In this document: positions 33,681 to 43,122 of the stretch, one piece after another
How the letters are laid out: each line of letters begins with the position of its first letter
How positions within the stretch are numbered: the stretch's first letter is position 1
Source: Prolixibacteraceae bacterium
GTDB taxonomy: Bacteria; Bacteroidota; Bacteroidia; Bacteroidales; Prolixibacteraceae
Assembly (NCBI GenBank): GCA_028282195.1
Contig: JANQII010000102.1
Span: 1 to 64,000, forward strand
Length of the DNA stretch: 64,000 nt
Direction: 5' to 3'
The notes under the pieces: generated by a model
Told to the model about the DNA's origin: nothing
The model's database searches: none
What the model saw: only the letters and a program-made list of their open reading frames with translations
Made by a program: the position numbers and the translations under genes

Positions 33681-33699
33681 TGAAAATTTGTAATTGGTA

Positions 33700-33808
33700 A
33701 CTAGTCATTGATTATTGATTATTGATTATTGATTATTGATTATTGGTCATTGGTCATTTGGTTATTAGTTATTTGATAACAAAACCCGAAACCCGTAACT
33801 CGCAACTC
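33700..33808. repeat. Heptamer tandem repeat array between hemL and hemE
   Basis: Five exact copies of ATTGATT (33707-33741) are followed by two ATTGGTC and by degenerate versions. Next come the palindrome GTTATTTGATAAC (33768-33780) and TAACTCG/CAACTCG heptamers. In inverse orientation the same sequence forms the left part of copy B at 28229-28319. Confidence 0.9.
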
Positions 33809-33809
33809 G

Positions 33810-35099
33810 TTATAAACTCCTCAGTGCTTGTTCATTTGCCTGAATAATTGCAGAAATATCATCTTCTGAATGTGCGTCAGAAACAAACAGGCATTCAAAC
33901 TGCGATGGTGCCAGATAAATCCCGCTTTCAAGTGACTGTCTAAAATAAGCCGCATACCTTTCAGTGTCTGATCTCATAGCCTGATCAAAACTCTTTACTT
34001 CTTTTTCTTCGGTAAAAAATAATGTCATCATTGAACCAACCCTATTGATTACGCCAGGCACACCTGTTTTCTCCAGGTTGCTTCGAATTCCGGCTTCCAG
34101 TAAAGCAGTCTTACCTCCCAGTTTGTCATAAATAGCAGGATTGTCCTTCAATGTTTTTAGCATTACAGTTCCTGCAGCCATCGCCAGCGGATTCCCGGAA
34201 AGTGTTCCTGCCTGATAAACCGGCCCCTCGGGTGCAAGTTTCTCCATAATATCTTTTCGGCCTCCATAAGCACCAACCGGCAAACCACCTCCGATAATCT
34301 TACCCAGGGTTGTCAGGTCAGGTTGAACCCCAAAACGTTCCTGAGCACCACCGGCACCAAGCCTGAAGCCTGTAATAACCTCGTCAAATATCAATAACGA
34401 ACCATACTGGTTTGTAATGTCCCTTAATCCTTGCAGAAAACCATCTTCAGGCAAAACAACCCCCATATTACCTGCAACCGGCTCAAGAATAATCGCAGCA
34501 ATATTTTCACCATGCTCTGCAAAAAGCTTTTCAACGGATTCGAGCTTGTTGTATTCAGCCGTTAACGTATTCTGAGCAGAAGCTTTTGTAACGCCAGGGC
34601 TATCAGGCAGCCCCAACGTGATAGCCCCGGAACCAGCTTTAATCAGGAAACTATCCGCATGTCCATGGTAACATCCGGCAAACTTAACAACCAATTCACG
34701 GCCTGTAAATCCACGGGCTAACCGAAGAGCACTCATTGTTGCTTCAGTACCTGAGTTTACCATCCGAACCTTTTTAATTGATGGAACCATTTCAGTAATC
34801 AACTGAGCCATTTCATTCTCGATGAGCGTTGGAGCACCATAACTTGTACCGAGCTCTGCTGCTTCCTGTATTGCTTTTATAATATTGTCATGGGCATGAC
34901 CAAGAATTAACGGCCCCCAGGAAGATACAAAATCGATATACTTATTTCCATCAATATCCCAAATCTTTGAACCTTTCGCTTTAGCTATAAAAACCGGATC
35001 AGTCTGTACACTTTTAAATGCCCGTACCGGTGAATTTACACCACCGGGAATAAGCTCTTTTGCTTTACTGAATGCGTTAACGCTATTGTTGTTTGTCAT
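33810..35099 (-). CDS. hemL: Glutamate-1-semialdehyde 2,1-aminomutase
   Basis: PLP enzyme converting glutamate 1-semialdehyde to 5-aminolevulinate. The 429-residue protein shows [32 protein letters not shown], the aspartate segment [12 protein letters not shown] and the PLP-lysine motif [17 protein letters not shown] (about 265-281). All family features are present. It forms the C5 pathway with HemA. A 258-base dispersed repeat lies between it and hemB. Confidence 0.96.
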   Translation of the reverse strand: MTNNNSVNAFSKAKELIPGGVNSPVRAFKSVQTDPVFIAKAKGSKIWDIDGNKYIDFVSSWGPLILGHAHDNIIKAIQEAAELGTSYGAPTLIENEMAQLITEMVPSIKKVRMVNSGTEATMSALRLARGFTGRELVVKFAGCYHGHADSFLIKAGSGAITLGLPDSPGVTKASAQNTLTAEYNKLESVEKLFAEHGENIAAIILEPVAGNMGVVLPEDGFLQGLRDITNQYGSLLIFDEVITGFRLGAGGAQERFGVQPDLTTLGKIIGGGLPVGAYGGRKDIMEKLAPEGPVYQAGTLSGNPLAMAAGTVMLKTLKDNPAIYDKLGGKTALLEAGIRSNLEKTGVPGVINRVGSMMTLFFTEEKEVKSFDQAMRSDTERYAAYFRQSLESGIYLAPSQFECLFVSDAHSEDDISAIIQANEQALRSL

Positions 35100-35113
35100 T
35101 ATTATTGTTTTAT

Positions 35114-35371
35114 GTCATCCCGAGAACCTACCCAATTTTATTAGGTATAATGAGGAAATGACAGTTTATTTTTAGTTATATGACCCTGTCAGGTGCAAGC
35201 ACACTGACAGGTCTTTGTCTTTTCCCAAAACCTGTCAAAATTCAAAGAACCTGACAGCGTTGAAACAACTGAACAAAAATCTGTCATTGGCAACTTGTTT
35301 CGGGATCTGTTTTTTAAGTTTTCCTAAATAGTATAAAGATCCCTATCCGGCAGCCGCCGGACGGGATGAAG
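35114..35371. repeat. MITE-like dispersed repeat, copy 2 (between hemB and hemL)
   Basis: Same orientation as copy 1 at 17399-17640. The ends GTCATCCCG and CGGGATGA are inverted repeats of each other. The first 165 bases are nearly identical to copy 1; the right part is more diverged. An internal inverted repeat (GACC-TGTCAG-TGC / GCA-CTGACA-GGTC, near 35182-35213) is followed by TTTGTCTTTT. It fills almost the entire hemB-hemL gap. Confidence 0.88.
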
Positions 35372-35372
35372 A

Positions 35373-36365
35373 CTACACTCTGTTCCCTTTCTTTAATTCA
35401 CTCAACACAAATTCCTTCGCATGGTAGGTAATAATTACATCAGCTCCGGCCCGTTTAATTGATGTCAGGATTTCCTTGATTAAACGCTCTTCGTCAATCC
35501 ACCCATTTGAACCTGCTGCTTTTACCATCGAGAATTCACCACTTACATTATAAGCCACTACAGGAATATTATAATTCGATTTCACACGATTAATAACATC
35601 CAGATAACTTAGGGCCGGTTTCACCATAACCATATCAGCACCTTCTTCCAAGTCAGTCTCAACCTCACGAAGCGCTTCATCGCTATTGGCAGGATCCATC
35701 TGGTAAGTGCTGCGATCACCAAACTGAGGAGCACTCTCGGCTGCATCGCGGAATGGCCCGTAAAAGCCGGAAGCAAATTTTGCAGAGTACGACATAATTG
35801 GCGTATTTTTGAAACCATTGGCATCCAACTGTTCGCGAATGGCTGCAACGCGCCCATCCATCATATCGCTTGGCGCTATCACATCTGCACCGGCATTTGC
35901 CAATGTTACAGACTGGGCAGCCAAAGTTCGAAGTGTGCTGTCGTTATCCACATCACCGTTAATGATGGTTCCGCAGTGACCATGGGTAGTGTACTCGCAA
36001 TTACAAACATCTGCAACAATCATCATATCCGGAAGCACCTTTTTGATTGCGCGAATAGCCTGTGGCACAATAGCATCGTGCTCACAAGCTACAGCTCCCG
36101 TGTCATCTTTCTGTGCAGGAATACCAAAAAGCAGAATTTTATCTACCCCGGTCGATTCATACAAATCTTTTACTTCTTCAACCAATAATTCAATGGATAA
36201 CTGAAAATTGCCAGGCATTGATTGGATTGGATTTCGTACATTCTCACCAGCAATTACAAAATAAGGCATGATTAAATCATCCCGATTCACTTCAGTTTCG
36301 CGAATCATATTGCGTATTGCCGCTGTTTTTCTTAATCGTCTTAGTCTGGTTACCGGAAAACTCAT
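35373..36365 (-). CDS. hemB: Porphobilinogen synthase (5-aminolevulinate dehydratase)
   Basis: Condenses two 5-aminolevulinate molecules to porphobilinogen. With the ATG at 36365 it has 330 residues, the usual length. A longer frame would need a TTG and adds 15 residues absent from the family. Motifs are RLRRLRKTAAIRNM, VNRDDLIMPYFV, DVCNCEYTTHGHCG (zinc-type cysteine cluster), the first catalytic Lys in MSYSAKFASGFYGPFR and the Schiff-base Lys in MVMVKPALSYLD. The CxCxxxxxHxxC arrangement points to a zinc-dependent enzyme. Confidence 0.95.
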   Translation of the reverse strand: MSFPVTRLRRLRKTAAIRNMIRETEVNRDDLIMPYFVIAGENVRNPIQSMPGNFQLSIELLVEEVKDLYESTGVDKILLFGIPAQKDDTGAVACEHDAIVPQAIRAIKKVLPDMMIVADVCNCEYTTHGHCGTIINGDVDNDSTLRTLAAQSVTLANAGADVIAPSDMMDGRVAAIREQLDANGFKNTPIMSYSAKFASGFYGPFRDAAESAPQFGDRSTYQMDPANSDEALREVETDLEEGADMVMVKPALSYLDVINRVKSNYNIPVVAYNVSGEFSMVKAAGSNGWIDEERLIKEILTSIKRAGADVIITYHAKEFVLSELKKGNRV

Positions 36366-36420
36366 ACTATTCGTTTTTGATTTGTTTTTAACGTAATTGA
36401 CTATTCTCAATCAAACCTTC

Positions 36421-36447
36421 ATAGCTGGGTTTGATAGAAACAGCTAT
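36421..36447. promoter_or_regulatory. Inverted repeat between hemC and hemB
   Basis: ATAGCTG (36421-36427) and CAGCTAT (36441-36447) are perfect inverted heptamers, with GTTT/AAAC pairing inside. They lie in the 143-base gap between hemC and hemB. There is no T run on the minus strand, so it is not an obvious terminator. It may be an operator or mRNA structure. Confidence 0.35.
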
Positions 36448-36508
36448 AGGTTTTTAGTAATTTCTTGAATTGTTATTCTTCTGTTTTTTTCTTCGATTAC
36501 TTAATATC

Positions 36509-37438
36509 TTAGCTAGTTCTGATTTTATTTAAAATTTCTTGTCCCCCTTCATCCAGGATACTTTGAGCAAGTTCGATGGCCAGCACTGAAGCTTCGTCAA
36601 AAGAACAAACGGTCGACTTTTTAATCATTTCTTTTCCATCTAAACTACAAACCATAGCAGTTAAGTTTATCTGTTCATTTTCTATTGCTGAATAACAGCC
36701 TACCGGAACCTGGCAGCCACCTTCTAAATGACGTAAAACTGCCCGCTCTGCCAATGTTGCTATCCGCGTTTGCTCGTCAGTAATTTTATCCAGTTTTTGC
36801 TGAGTTGAAAAATCATCTTCTCTTATTTCAACTGCAATTGCGCCCTGTCCCACAGCCGGAAGCATAACTTCAGGGTTAAGATACTCTGTTATCACTTCAT
36901 TGTACCCTAACCTTAACACACCAGCTGCTGCAATAACCATAGCATCACAAAAACCATCATTCATCTTTTTAATGCGGGTATCCACATTTCCACGAATATC
37001 AATAACCGTTAGCTCAGGATTGTACTTGAGAAGTTGCGCTCTTCTGCGCAAACTGGAAGTGGCTATTTTATCTTTAGCTGTAAATTCAGAAAGCTTACGA
37101 CCATCTTTTGAAATAAACACATCCCTAACATCAGCACGCTTAAGCATTCCACCCAAAATCAAACCTTCTGGCAATTCAGTAGGCAAATCTTTTAAGCTGT
37201 GTACGGCAATATCAACTTCATTATCATATAAAGCCTGTTCAATTTCTTTGGTAAAAAGCCCTTTATCTCCAATTTTTGATAAAGAAACATCCAGAATTTT
37301 ATCACCCTTTGTCTTTATAATTTTAATATTCACCCCAATATTTGGATGAGCTTTTTCAAGTTCAGATTTTACAGCTTCAGCTTGCCACAAAGCAAGTTTA
37401 CTACCTCTTGTCCCAATGGTAACCGTTTGCTTATTCAT
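36509..37438 (-). CDS. hemC: Porphobilinogen deaminase (hydroxymethylbilane synthase)
   Basis: Polymerises four porphobilinogens to hydroxymethylbilane on a dipyrromethane cofactor. The 309-residue protein has IGTRGSKLALWQAE, HSLKDLPTELPEGL, TSSLRRRAQLL, DIRGNVDTRI and the cofactor cysteine in LEGGCQVPVGCYS (about residue 241). Length is typical. It overlaps hemA by 8 bases. Confidence 0.96.
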   Translation of the reverse strand: MNKQTVTIGTRGSKLALWQAEAVKSELEKAHPNIGVNIKIIKTKGDKILDVSLSKIGDKGLFTKEIEQALYDNEVDIAVHSLKDLPTELPEGLILGGMLKRADVRDVFISKDGRKLSEFTAKDKIATSSLRRRAQLLKYNPELTVIDIRGNVDTRIKKMNDGFCDAMVIAAAGVLRLGYNEVITEYLNPEVMLPAVGQGAIAVEIREDDFSTQQKLDKITDEQTRIATLAERAVLRHLEGGCQVPVGCYSAIENEQINLTAMVCSLDGKEMIKKSTVCSFDEASVLAIELAQSILDEGGQEILNKIRTS

Positions 37439-38678
37439 TTGAAAAAGAAAAAAGATCGTTTATGATTTTGACACACTCTGCTTTTCGGCCATTATCGCTA
37501 ATGGCCTTCAAATTTTTAATCAATGAATTTACAATTTTTTCAGTAATATGTTTACCATACTTTTCGATAGTCTCATATTCACCTTTACTGTGAAATTTCC
37601 TGAAAACCTCCAGTTCAGTATGGTTAATCTCATTTACTTCAGAAATCATAGTTTGAATAACCGGTGATAATTTTTTTGTACTCAACCAATTTGAAAACTC
37701 ATTTTGTTTTTCGTCAATAATGCTTTCAGCTTCGTTTATGTAAATTTTCTTTTTCTCCATATTTTGGTTAACTACTTCTTGTAAATCATCAACATTGTAA
37801 AGGGTAATAAAGTCAAACTCATTCAGTTTCTGGTCTATATTCCGGGGAACACCAAGGTCAATCAATACAGTTTGTTTGCTCGTACTGAATAGTGAAAACA
37901 TCCCCAAATCAATAATTGGCTCTTTAGAGGAAACTGAGCTAACAATAATATCAGCATTATTAATTCCTTCCTTTAGCTTCCTGAAATCTAACACAGTGCC
38001 TTCATATCGTTTTGCGAGTTTTTCAGCTTTTGAAATTGTTCGGTTTGAAACAACAATATTCCTACAAGCTTTTTTGTACAGATTTTTAATAGCTAGTTCT
38101 CCCGTTTCACCTGCCCCAATTAATAGAATCTTTTTATCAGTTAGCTGCTCAAAAATGCTGCTACACTTTTCAACAGCAGCATAGCTAACAGAAAATGCAC
38201 CATTACTTAAGCCCGTTCTTGTTCTGACTTGCTTCCCTGTTTCAAGTGCTTTATAAAAAAGACGTTTAAGAATCTTACCAGCAGAACCAATGTCTTCAGC
38301 ATGGTTAATGGCATCTTTTACCTGAGCAACAATTTGATATTCGCCAATAATCATCGATTCTAATCCGGAAATTACCCGAAAAAGATGATTGACTGCATCA
38401 ATGGTCTTAAACTGATAAAAGTATGATTCGATGGAATCTTCCTGAACTTTGGTCTTTAAATAATTAAAAACAGAACCAAATGCCCCTGTGTAATACTTTT
38501 CTTGTGCTGAAAAATAAAACTCGGTACGGTTACACGTTGAGATGATGACCAGCTCATCAAAATGTAGATTCTTTAGTATTATTTTGGATAAGTCGGTATA
38601 TTCTTCCTTGTTGAACGCAAATTTCTCTCGAATATTTACGGGAGCCGATTTATGGCTTAAGCCTACTACCCCAATCAT
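37431..38678 (-). CDS. hemA: Glutamyl-tRNA reductase
   Basis: Reduces glutamyl-tRNA to glutamate 1-semialdehyde, the first committed step of the C5 tetrapyrrole route. In 415 residues it has the complete three-domain layout. A catalytic domain carries LVIISTCNRTEFY (nucleophilic Cys about 50) and GLESMIIGEYQI. The NADPH domain has LLIGAGETGELA and VSNRT. A full C-terminal dimerisation helix region is present. It starts the hemA-C-B-L-E operon. The shorter paralogue at 24851 lacks the C-terminal domain. Confidence 0.96.
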   Translation of the reverse strand: MIGVVGLSHKSAPVNIREKFAFNKEEYTDLSKIILKNLHFDELVIISTCNRTEFYFSAQEKYYTGAFGSVFNYLKTKVQEDSIESYFYQFKTIDAVNHLFRVISGLESMIIGEYQIVAQVKDAINHAEDIGSAGKILKRLFYKALETGKQVRTRTGLSNGAFSVSYAAVEKCSSIFEQLTDKKILLIGAGETGELAIKNLYKKACRNIVVSNRTISKAEKLAKRYEGTVLDFRKLKEGINNADIIVSSVSSKEPIIDLGMFSLFSTSKQTVLIDLGVPRNIDQKLNEFDFITLYNVDDLQEVVNQNMEKKKIYINEAESIIDEKQNEFSNWLSTKKLSPVIQTMISEVNEINHTELEVFRKFHSKGEYETIEKYGKHITEKIVNSLIKNLKAISDNGRKAECVKIINDLFSFSNE

Positions 38679-38717
38679 ATTGGATAATTTAATTTGTTAT
38701 TGATTTCTTTTTTGTGT

Positions 38718-39077
38718 TTAAAAAATCAATACAGGAGGAGAAAGGCCTGAACGAGATGTTCGATAGATTTCTTCATGAACCGGGGTATTGGAAGTTGAAA
38801 TATTTATTACCAAAGAATAATCAAAGAAATCAACACAACAGAATTTGAACTGAGTGCTTTGATCGATATTTTTTACATTACTGATTTTACCAAAGAAATA
38901 AGAATCTTCTTCAGTTGCTGAATAGCTTTGTCCTATGAAAAAATAAGCAATATTTTTCTCATCAAGCCCTGCAAGCATAACTTCCTTATCCTTGTTTATT
39001 CCTAAAGTAAGAAAAAACATAAGCCCGACTCCGATCAGGTAAGGCAAGAATGAACCGGCTATTCCGAGAAAAAACAT
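38718..39077 (-). CDS. Hypothetical membrane-anchored protein upstream of hemA
   Basis: A 119-residue protein of unknown function. The N-terminus is a hydrophobic segment (about residues 4-27), so it is probably membrane-anchored. The remainder is polar with paired cysteines (CC at about 80-81). No domain is recognised. It lies 39 bases upstream of hemA on the same strand and could be the first gene of the heme operon. A -7 element is at 39192-39199. Confidence 0.6.
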   Translation of the reverse strand: MFFLGIAGSFLPYLIGVGLMFFLTLGINKDKEVMLAGLDEKNIAYFFIGQSYSATEEDSYFFGKISNVKNIDQSTQFKFCCVDFFDYSLVINISTSNTPVHEEIYRTSRSGLSPPVLIF

Positions 39078-39191
39078 AGTGTTATTAAATTAAAAACCAC
39101 AAAATAAAAAGACTATTTCAAAAATGAAAGTTTATTTAATTGGTATTTGTTAACTCTCATGCGTTCAATTTTTTCGATTTTAACAACAATA

Positions 39192-39199
39192 CAAAGCTA
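39192..39199 (-). promoter_or_regulatory. Possible -7 element for the 38718 gene and heme operon
   Basis: Minus-strand TAGCTTTG fits TAnnTTTG, about 115 bases before the ATG at 39077. No clear -33 element was seen. Confidence 0.35.
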
Positions 39200-39237
39200 C
39201 TTATGTTTTTAGATGAACCCGTATTTTCAACTTAACA

Positions 39238-39269
39238 GCAAAAAAAAGCTCCCAGATTTCTGAGAGCTT
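39238..39269 (-). terminator. Terminator of the C1 peptidase gene
   Basis: Minus-strand stem AAGCTC-T-CAG / CTG-G-GAGCTT with loop AAAT (39246-39269), followed by a run of T. It lies 5 bases after the peptidase stop codon. Confidence 0.85.
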
Positions 39270-39274
39270 CATTG

Positions 39275-40483
39275 TTATAAATTTAGTTTCTTTCGAATAT
39301 GCTTTGGAATGCCATCCTTATGGACCATTATACTCATCGTTTTGTAACGAATATATGGTTTCGATGCATAAAAATAGCCTTTGAAATCATTGTACTCACC
39401 CCACGAGTTTTTAACCCTGTAGTAAAAAGTCCCTTCCTGATCTTTAGCCGTACCAACAATTAACATTCCATGATCATCTGTTGTTTGGTAGTTATCAAAA
39501 GCCAATTGGCGCATCTCCTGGGTAATTTCTTTTTCTTTTCCGGGCTTCTCAAGTTTATAAAGATCAGCTTCTTTTTCTTTTTCTGACATGTCTTCCCACT
39601 TGGCAATCTCAGCATCACTCATTTCATCTTTATTTAATTCTGGAATAACGGCAACACCTTTTTTTGAAGTATTGAAACCTTTTTCACTTACATCAGCAGC
39701 CCAAGCCACTGAGAATTCATTTTCAAGTGAAAAATCAATAACTTCTTCCAATTCATCCAAAGGAACATTATAAACCTGCCCCCACATCCAGTTATCAGGA
39801 ACTTCAATAATGAATTGTTTGTAAAATGGGTGGTGGGTGTACGAGCTAATTTGAACATAATCATCCATATCCAAACCAACATATTCATCAGCAAAACTCT
39901 TTGGTGTATATTCTTTACCTTCAAATTCAAAAGTTTCAGGAATTTCTCCCAAATATGAATTTAATGTTCCCCGAATTGCATCGCGCCAGGCTGTGCTCAA
40001 TTTTTTATTACGGTTTAAAATCACAGCATCAACCTGTTCTTTCAACACACGGTCCATTTCGCCATGAACGTGTTTTTCTTCTCCATAGTGTAAGCCATGA
40101 TAAATCTCTTCAGGTACAATTCCATAATTCCTGATCATATTAATTACATCATGAAAAGCACCACCCGCAGCAAAATTCAAATTACCATGTAAACGAACGT
40201 GTTTCACTGCTTTCTCGTCGTAGGTATGCCAAACAATAAACATCTCTGACAAATCAATCTCTGGTTTTCCCAAACGCAACATTTCTGCTTCAAGAAAACC
40301 CAGACCAGAAAATGACCAGCATGTCCCTGAACGGTTTTGATCTTTAACCGGAGTATCTTTTAAAACTTTTACATCAGTGAATTTATAACCCTCTTCTTTT
40401 TTCTCATCGTCCTCTGCTACTACAATTCCTACAGACAGTAAGGATAGAGCAAACAATAAAAATATAGCCCTAAGATCTTTCAT
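39275..40483 (-). CDS. Exported C1 (papain/bleomycin hydrolase-like) peptidase
   Basis: Cysteine peptidase of the C1 family, closest to aminopeptidase C/bleomycin hydrolase. The ATG at 40483 gives 402 residues; a TTG two codons earlier is less likely. A signal peptide (about residues 1-23, ending VVA) suggests a periplasmic location, unlike the cytoplasmic PepC. Catalytic residues are seen in QNRSGTCWSFSGLGFLE (Cys near 55), DDHGMLIVG (His) and VKNSWGEYND (Asn). It is a single gene with its own terminator. Confidence 0.9.
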   Translation of the reverse strand: MKDLRAIFLLFALSLLSVGIVVAEDDEKKEEGYKFTDVKVLKDTPVKDQNRSGTCWSFSGLGFLEAEMLRLGKPEIDLSEMFIVWHTYDEKAVKHVRLHGNLNFAAGGAFHDVINMIRNYGIVPEEIYHGLHYGEEKHVHGEMDRVLKEQVDAVILNRNKKLSTAWRDAIRGTLNSYLGEIPETFEFEGKEYTPKSFADEYVGLDMDDYVQISSYTHHPFYKQFIIEVPDNWMWGQVYNVPLDELEEVIDFSLENEFSVAWAADVSEKGFNTSKKGVAVIPELNKDEMSDAEIAKWEDMSEKEKEADLYKLEKPGKEKEITQEMRQLAFDNYQTTDDHGMLIVGTAKDQEGTFYYRVKNSWGEYNDFKGYFYASKPYIRYKTMSIMVHKDGIPKHIRKKLNL

Positions 40484-40674
40484 ATTCAAAATAATTTAAT
40501 ATCCCCTTTAAAATTTGTTTAAATATATAAAAATTCAACTCTCGTTTTATATCGTTTTTTATGATTTCTGACAGGATTTATTAACAAATAAAATAACGAG
40601 TTGATTCAAATTTAACACATATGTAGTAATTCAGGGATAAAAATTACAACAAAACATAATGTTTCATTCTTGAA

Positions 40675-40704
40675 AAATAAAAAAGACCTCATAATGAGAT
40701 CTTT
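40675..40704 (-). terminator. Terminator of rny
   Basis: Minus-strand stem AAAGA-T-CTCA / TGAG-G-TCTTT with loop TTA (40682-40704), followed by TTTTTT. It lies about 24 bases after the rny stop codon. Confidence 0.85.
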
Positions 40705-40727
40705 CCTATACAATATTTTGTGTATGA

Positions 40728-42281
40728 CTATTTAGCGTAATTAACAGAACGTAATTCGCGAATTACTGTAATCTTAATCTGACCAGGATAAGTCATTTCA
40801 TCCTGAATGTGTTTTGCGATATCATAAGAAAGCTGTTCAGACTCCTGATCGGTAATCTTATCACTTCCAACAATTACGCGCAGCTCTCGACCTGCCTGAA
40901 TTGCATAGGTCTTAAGCACACCCGGATAAGAAAGTGCCAAATCTTCCAAGGCCTTCAAACGTTTGATGTAAGATTCAACCACCTCACGGCGGGCACCAGG
41001 GCGGGCACCTGATATAGCATCACAAACCTGTACGATGGGCGCAAGTAATGATTCCATTTCAACTTCATCGTGGTGGGCACCAATTGCATTTGAAATATCT
41101 GGTTTTTCCTTGAACTTCTCAGCAAGTTTCATACCCAGAACTGCGTGTGGTAATTCCGGCTCATCATCTGGCACTTTGCCAATATCGTGAAGCAATCCGG
41201 CACGTTTTGCGCGTTTAGGATTTAGGCCAAGCTCTGAAGCCATAATCGCACAAAGATTGGCAACCTCACGTGAATGCTGAAGCAAGTTTTGCCCATAAGA
41301 TGAACGATACTTCATTTTACCAATCAGGCGAATCAATTCGGGATGTAATCCATGAATACCTAAATCGATTGTAGTGCGCTTACCGGTTTCAATGATTTCT
41401 TCTTCAACCTGCTTTTTCACTTTATCAACTACTTCTTCAATACGTGCCGGGTGAATACGACCATCAGTTACTAATTGATGAAGCGCCAAGCGAGCGATTT
41501 CGCGACGTACAGGATCAAAGCCTGAAAGTACAATCGCTTCAGGCGTGTCGTCAACAATAATCTCAACACCTGTAGCAGCTTCCAAAGCCCGGATATTACG
41601 TCCCTCGCGACCAATAATCCGACCCTTAATTTCGTCACTCTCAATGTGGAATATGGTTACTGCATTTTCAATAGCAGTTTCAGTTGCAACACGCTGAATT
41701 GTTTTTACAACAACTTTTTTTGCTTCTTTATTTGCAGTTAACTTGGCATCTTCCATAATCTCGTTGATGTAGGATAATGCTTCAGTTTTAGCTTCATTTT
41801 TAAGAGATTCAACCAGCTGGGTTTTTGCTTCCTCTGCCGACAAGCCCGAAATTGCTTCCAGCTGTTCTACTTGCTGACGGTGCATTTTTTCAAGATCTTC
41901 TTCTTTATGCTGCACTACACTTAACTGGTTGTTCAAATTCTCGCGAATGGCATCAACTTCGCGTTTAGTAGTTTCAAATTCTTTTTGTTTTCTCTGGAAC
42001 TCATCTTTGCGTTGCAGAAAAGCTGATTCTTTTTGTTTCAGCTTATTCTCAAGAACGCCCATCTTGCTGTTCTTGTCATTAATGTACTTTTCGTGCTCAG
42101 ATTTCAGCTGCAGGAATCTCTCCTTTGCTTGCAGCATCTTATCTTTTTTAATGACTTCCCCTTCAGACTCAGCCTCTTTTATTATTTTCTTCTTTTTACC
42201 CTGGATGGCCTTATCCCACAAAAAGTAGGCAAGCACCCCTCCACCTAAAAAGCCAGAAACTGTGTATATTAATATTTCCAT
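40728..42281 (-). CDS. rny: Ribonuclease Y
   Basis: Membrane-anchored endoribonuclease that starts mRNA decay. The ATG at 42281 gives 517 residues, the family length; a longer frame would add a hydrophobic 17-residue stretch not found in homologues. Order: N-terminal membrane helix (about 1-22), a long coiled coil rich in Lys/Glu/Gln (about 30-200), a KH domain with [15 protein letters not shown], and an HD domain with LLQHSREVA and [12 protein letters not shown] (the metal-binding His-Asp). It is encoded after zapA with a structured intergenic RNA between. Confidence 0.96.
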   Translation of the reverse strand: MEILIYTVSGFLGGGVLAYFLWDKAIQGKKKKIIKEAESEGEVIKKDKMLQAKERFLQLKSEHEKYINDKNSKMGVLENKLKQKESAFLQRKDEFQRKQKEFETTKREVDAIRENLNNQLSVVQHKEEDLEKMHRQQVEQLEAISGLSAEEAKTQLVESLKNEAKTEALSYINEIMEDAKLTANKEAKKVVVKTIQRVATETAIENAVTIFHIESDEIKGRIIGREGRNIRALEAATGVEIIVDDTPEAIVLSGFDPVRREIARLALHQLVTDGRIHPARIEEVVDKVKKQVEEEIIETGKRTTIDLGIHGLHPELIRLIGKMKYRSSYGQNLLQHSREVANLCAIMASELGLNPKRAKRAGLLHDIGKVPDDEPELPHAVLGMKLAEKFKEKPDISNAIGAHHDEVEMESLLAPIVQVCDAISGARPGARREVVESYIKRLKALEDLALSYPGVLKTYAIQAGRELRVIVGSDKITDQESEQLSYDIAKHIQDEMTYPGQIKITVIRELRSVNYAK

Positions 42282-42294
42282 ATCAAAGTTATTA

Positions 42295-42359
42295 ATTAAT
42301 AAAAAAGCCATGCTCAGAATTACCCTGTTCAAACGAACAGAATAACCAAAGCGGGCTTT
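42295..42359 (-). ncRNA. Structured RNA element or extended terminator between zapA and rny
   Basis: On the minus strand an outer stem AAAGCC / GGCTTT (42354-42359 with 42304-42309) is followed by TTTTTT. It encloses an 11-bp hairpin (42335-42345 with 42320-42330, two G-U pairs, loop GTTT). It fills the 93-base gap after zapA. It may be the zapA terminator or a small RNA; 6S RNA genes lie near zapA in other bacteria, but this is shorter than known 6S. Confidence 0.45.
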
Positions 42360-42374
42360 GACTATATTTGGTTA

Positions 42375-42668
42375 CTAATCGTTCAACAACAAATAATCAC
42401 TCAGTTGTTCGTTAAGCTTTCTAATTTCATCTACAAAGGGAGAATCGTCTGCTTTATCTTCCATTTCCAAATTCTTCAATACAAACTGAAAAGCAGTCAT
42501 TGCAAGGAAGTCCTGAGAATCGTGGTTAGCATATTTGGTTTTGTACTGAAGAATAATCTCGTTTAACATTTTAGCAGCTTTCCGGTACTTTTCCTCTTGT
42601 TCCCGATCGATTTTAAGCGGATAAACCCGTCCATCGATTTTTATTGTTATTGAAAGCTTGTCCTTCAT
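42375..42668 (-). CDS. zapA: Cell division protein ZapA
   Basis: A 97-residue ZapA homologue that binds FtsZ and supports Z-ring bundling. The N-terminal SITIKIDGRVYPLKI and the following EEKYRKAAKMLNEII helix are typical. The C-terminal half is a coiled coil ending in LNEQLSDYLL. It follows the coiled-coil gene by 15 bases and precedes rny, a common order in Bacteroidota. Confidence 0.9.
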   Translation of the reverse strand: MKDKLSITIKIDGRVYPLKIDREQEEKYRKAAKMLNEIILQYKTKYANHDSQDFLAMTAFQFVLKNLEMEDKADDSPFVDEIRKLNEQLSDYLLLND

Positions 42669-42683
42669 TTTAATGATGCATTA

Positions 42684-42977
42684 CTACACATTCAACTGAG
42701 CAATACACTTATCAATTTCCCGCACTATTTTATTTAATTTCTGCTTAGCAGATTGTTGCTCCACCTGCGAAGCAGCAAATACTTTTGCTAACTTAATATT
42801 CTCATACTTCCTGACGAGCATCTCGTTTTCTTCCTGAAGACTGACCATTTCATTTTTTAAAGCCTGTAGCTGATCTTGCAATTGCTTGTTATCTTCCTTT
42901 AAGCGATCGTGTTTTCGGATCAGCAGCCTAAATTTAGTCTTGAATTCATCGAGTAAAACTTGATCTTGCTCGGTCAT
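42684..42977 (-). CDS. Coiled-coil protein upstream of zapA
   Basis: A 97-residue protein, mostly one heptad-patterned coiled coil (about residues 10-65, e.g. KHDRLKEDNKQLQDQL). Function unknown. The position directly before zapA and the ZapB-like character suggest a cell-division partner, but that is inference. Its promoter is probably the TAATTTTG at 42997-43004. Confidence 0.75.
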   Translation of the reverse strand: MTEQDQVLLDEFKTKFRLLIRKHDRLKEDNKQLQDQLQALKNEMVSLQEENEMLVRKYENIKLAKVFAASQVEQQSAKQKLNKIVREIDKCIAQLNV

Positions 42978-42996
42978 TGCTGCATGCTTTCCTGGA

Positions 42997-43013
42997 CAAA
43001 ATTAATATTTTTG
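42997..43013. promoter_or_regulatory. Divergent -7 elements between the coiled-coil gene and the M23 peptidase
   Basis: TAATTTTG on the minus strand (42997-43004) lies one base from TATTTTTG on the plus strand (43006-43013). The first is 20 bases before the coiled-coil gene ATG, the second 110 bases before the peptidase ATG. The -33 elements are not obvious. Confidence 0.45.
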
Positions 43014-43122
43014 CCCAATTGATCATGCTAAGATAAGCTTATTTGTGAAAACCCCACCGGCTTTGAACAAAACTTATGTGATCAAGTTTTAGGTAAATGA
43101 TACGATAAACCAACTGCTTTTT

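Noticed and set aside
36366..36410. Longer hemB start at 36410
   Set aside because: It uses a TTG and adds 15 residues not found in the family; the ATG at 36365 gives the normal N-terminus.
42282..42332. Longer rny start at 42332
   Set aside because: The added residues lie over the end of the structured intergenic element, and the ATG at 42281 gives the canonical membrane helix start.
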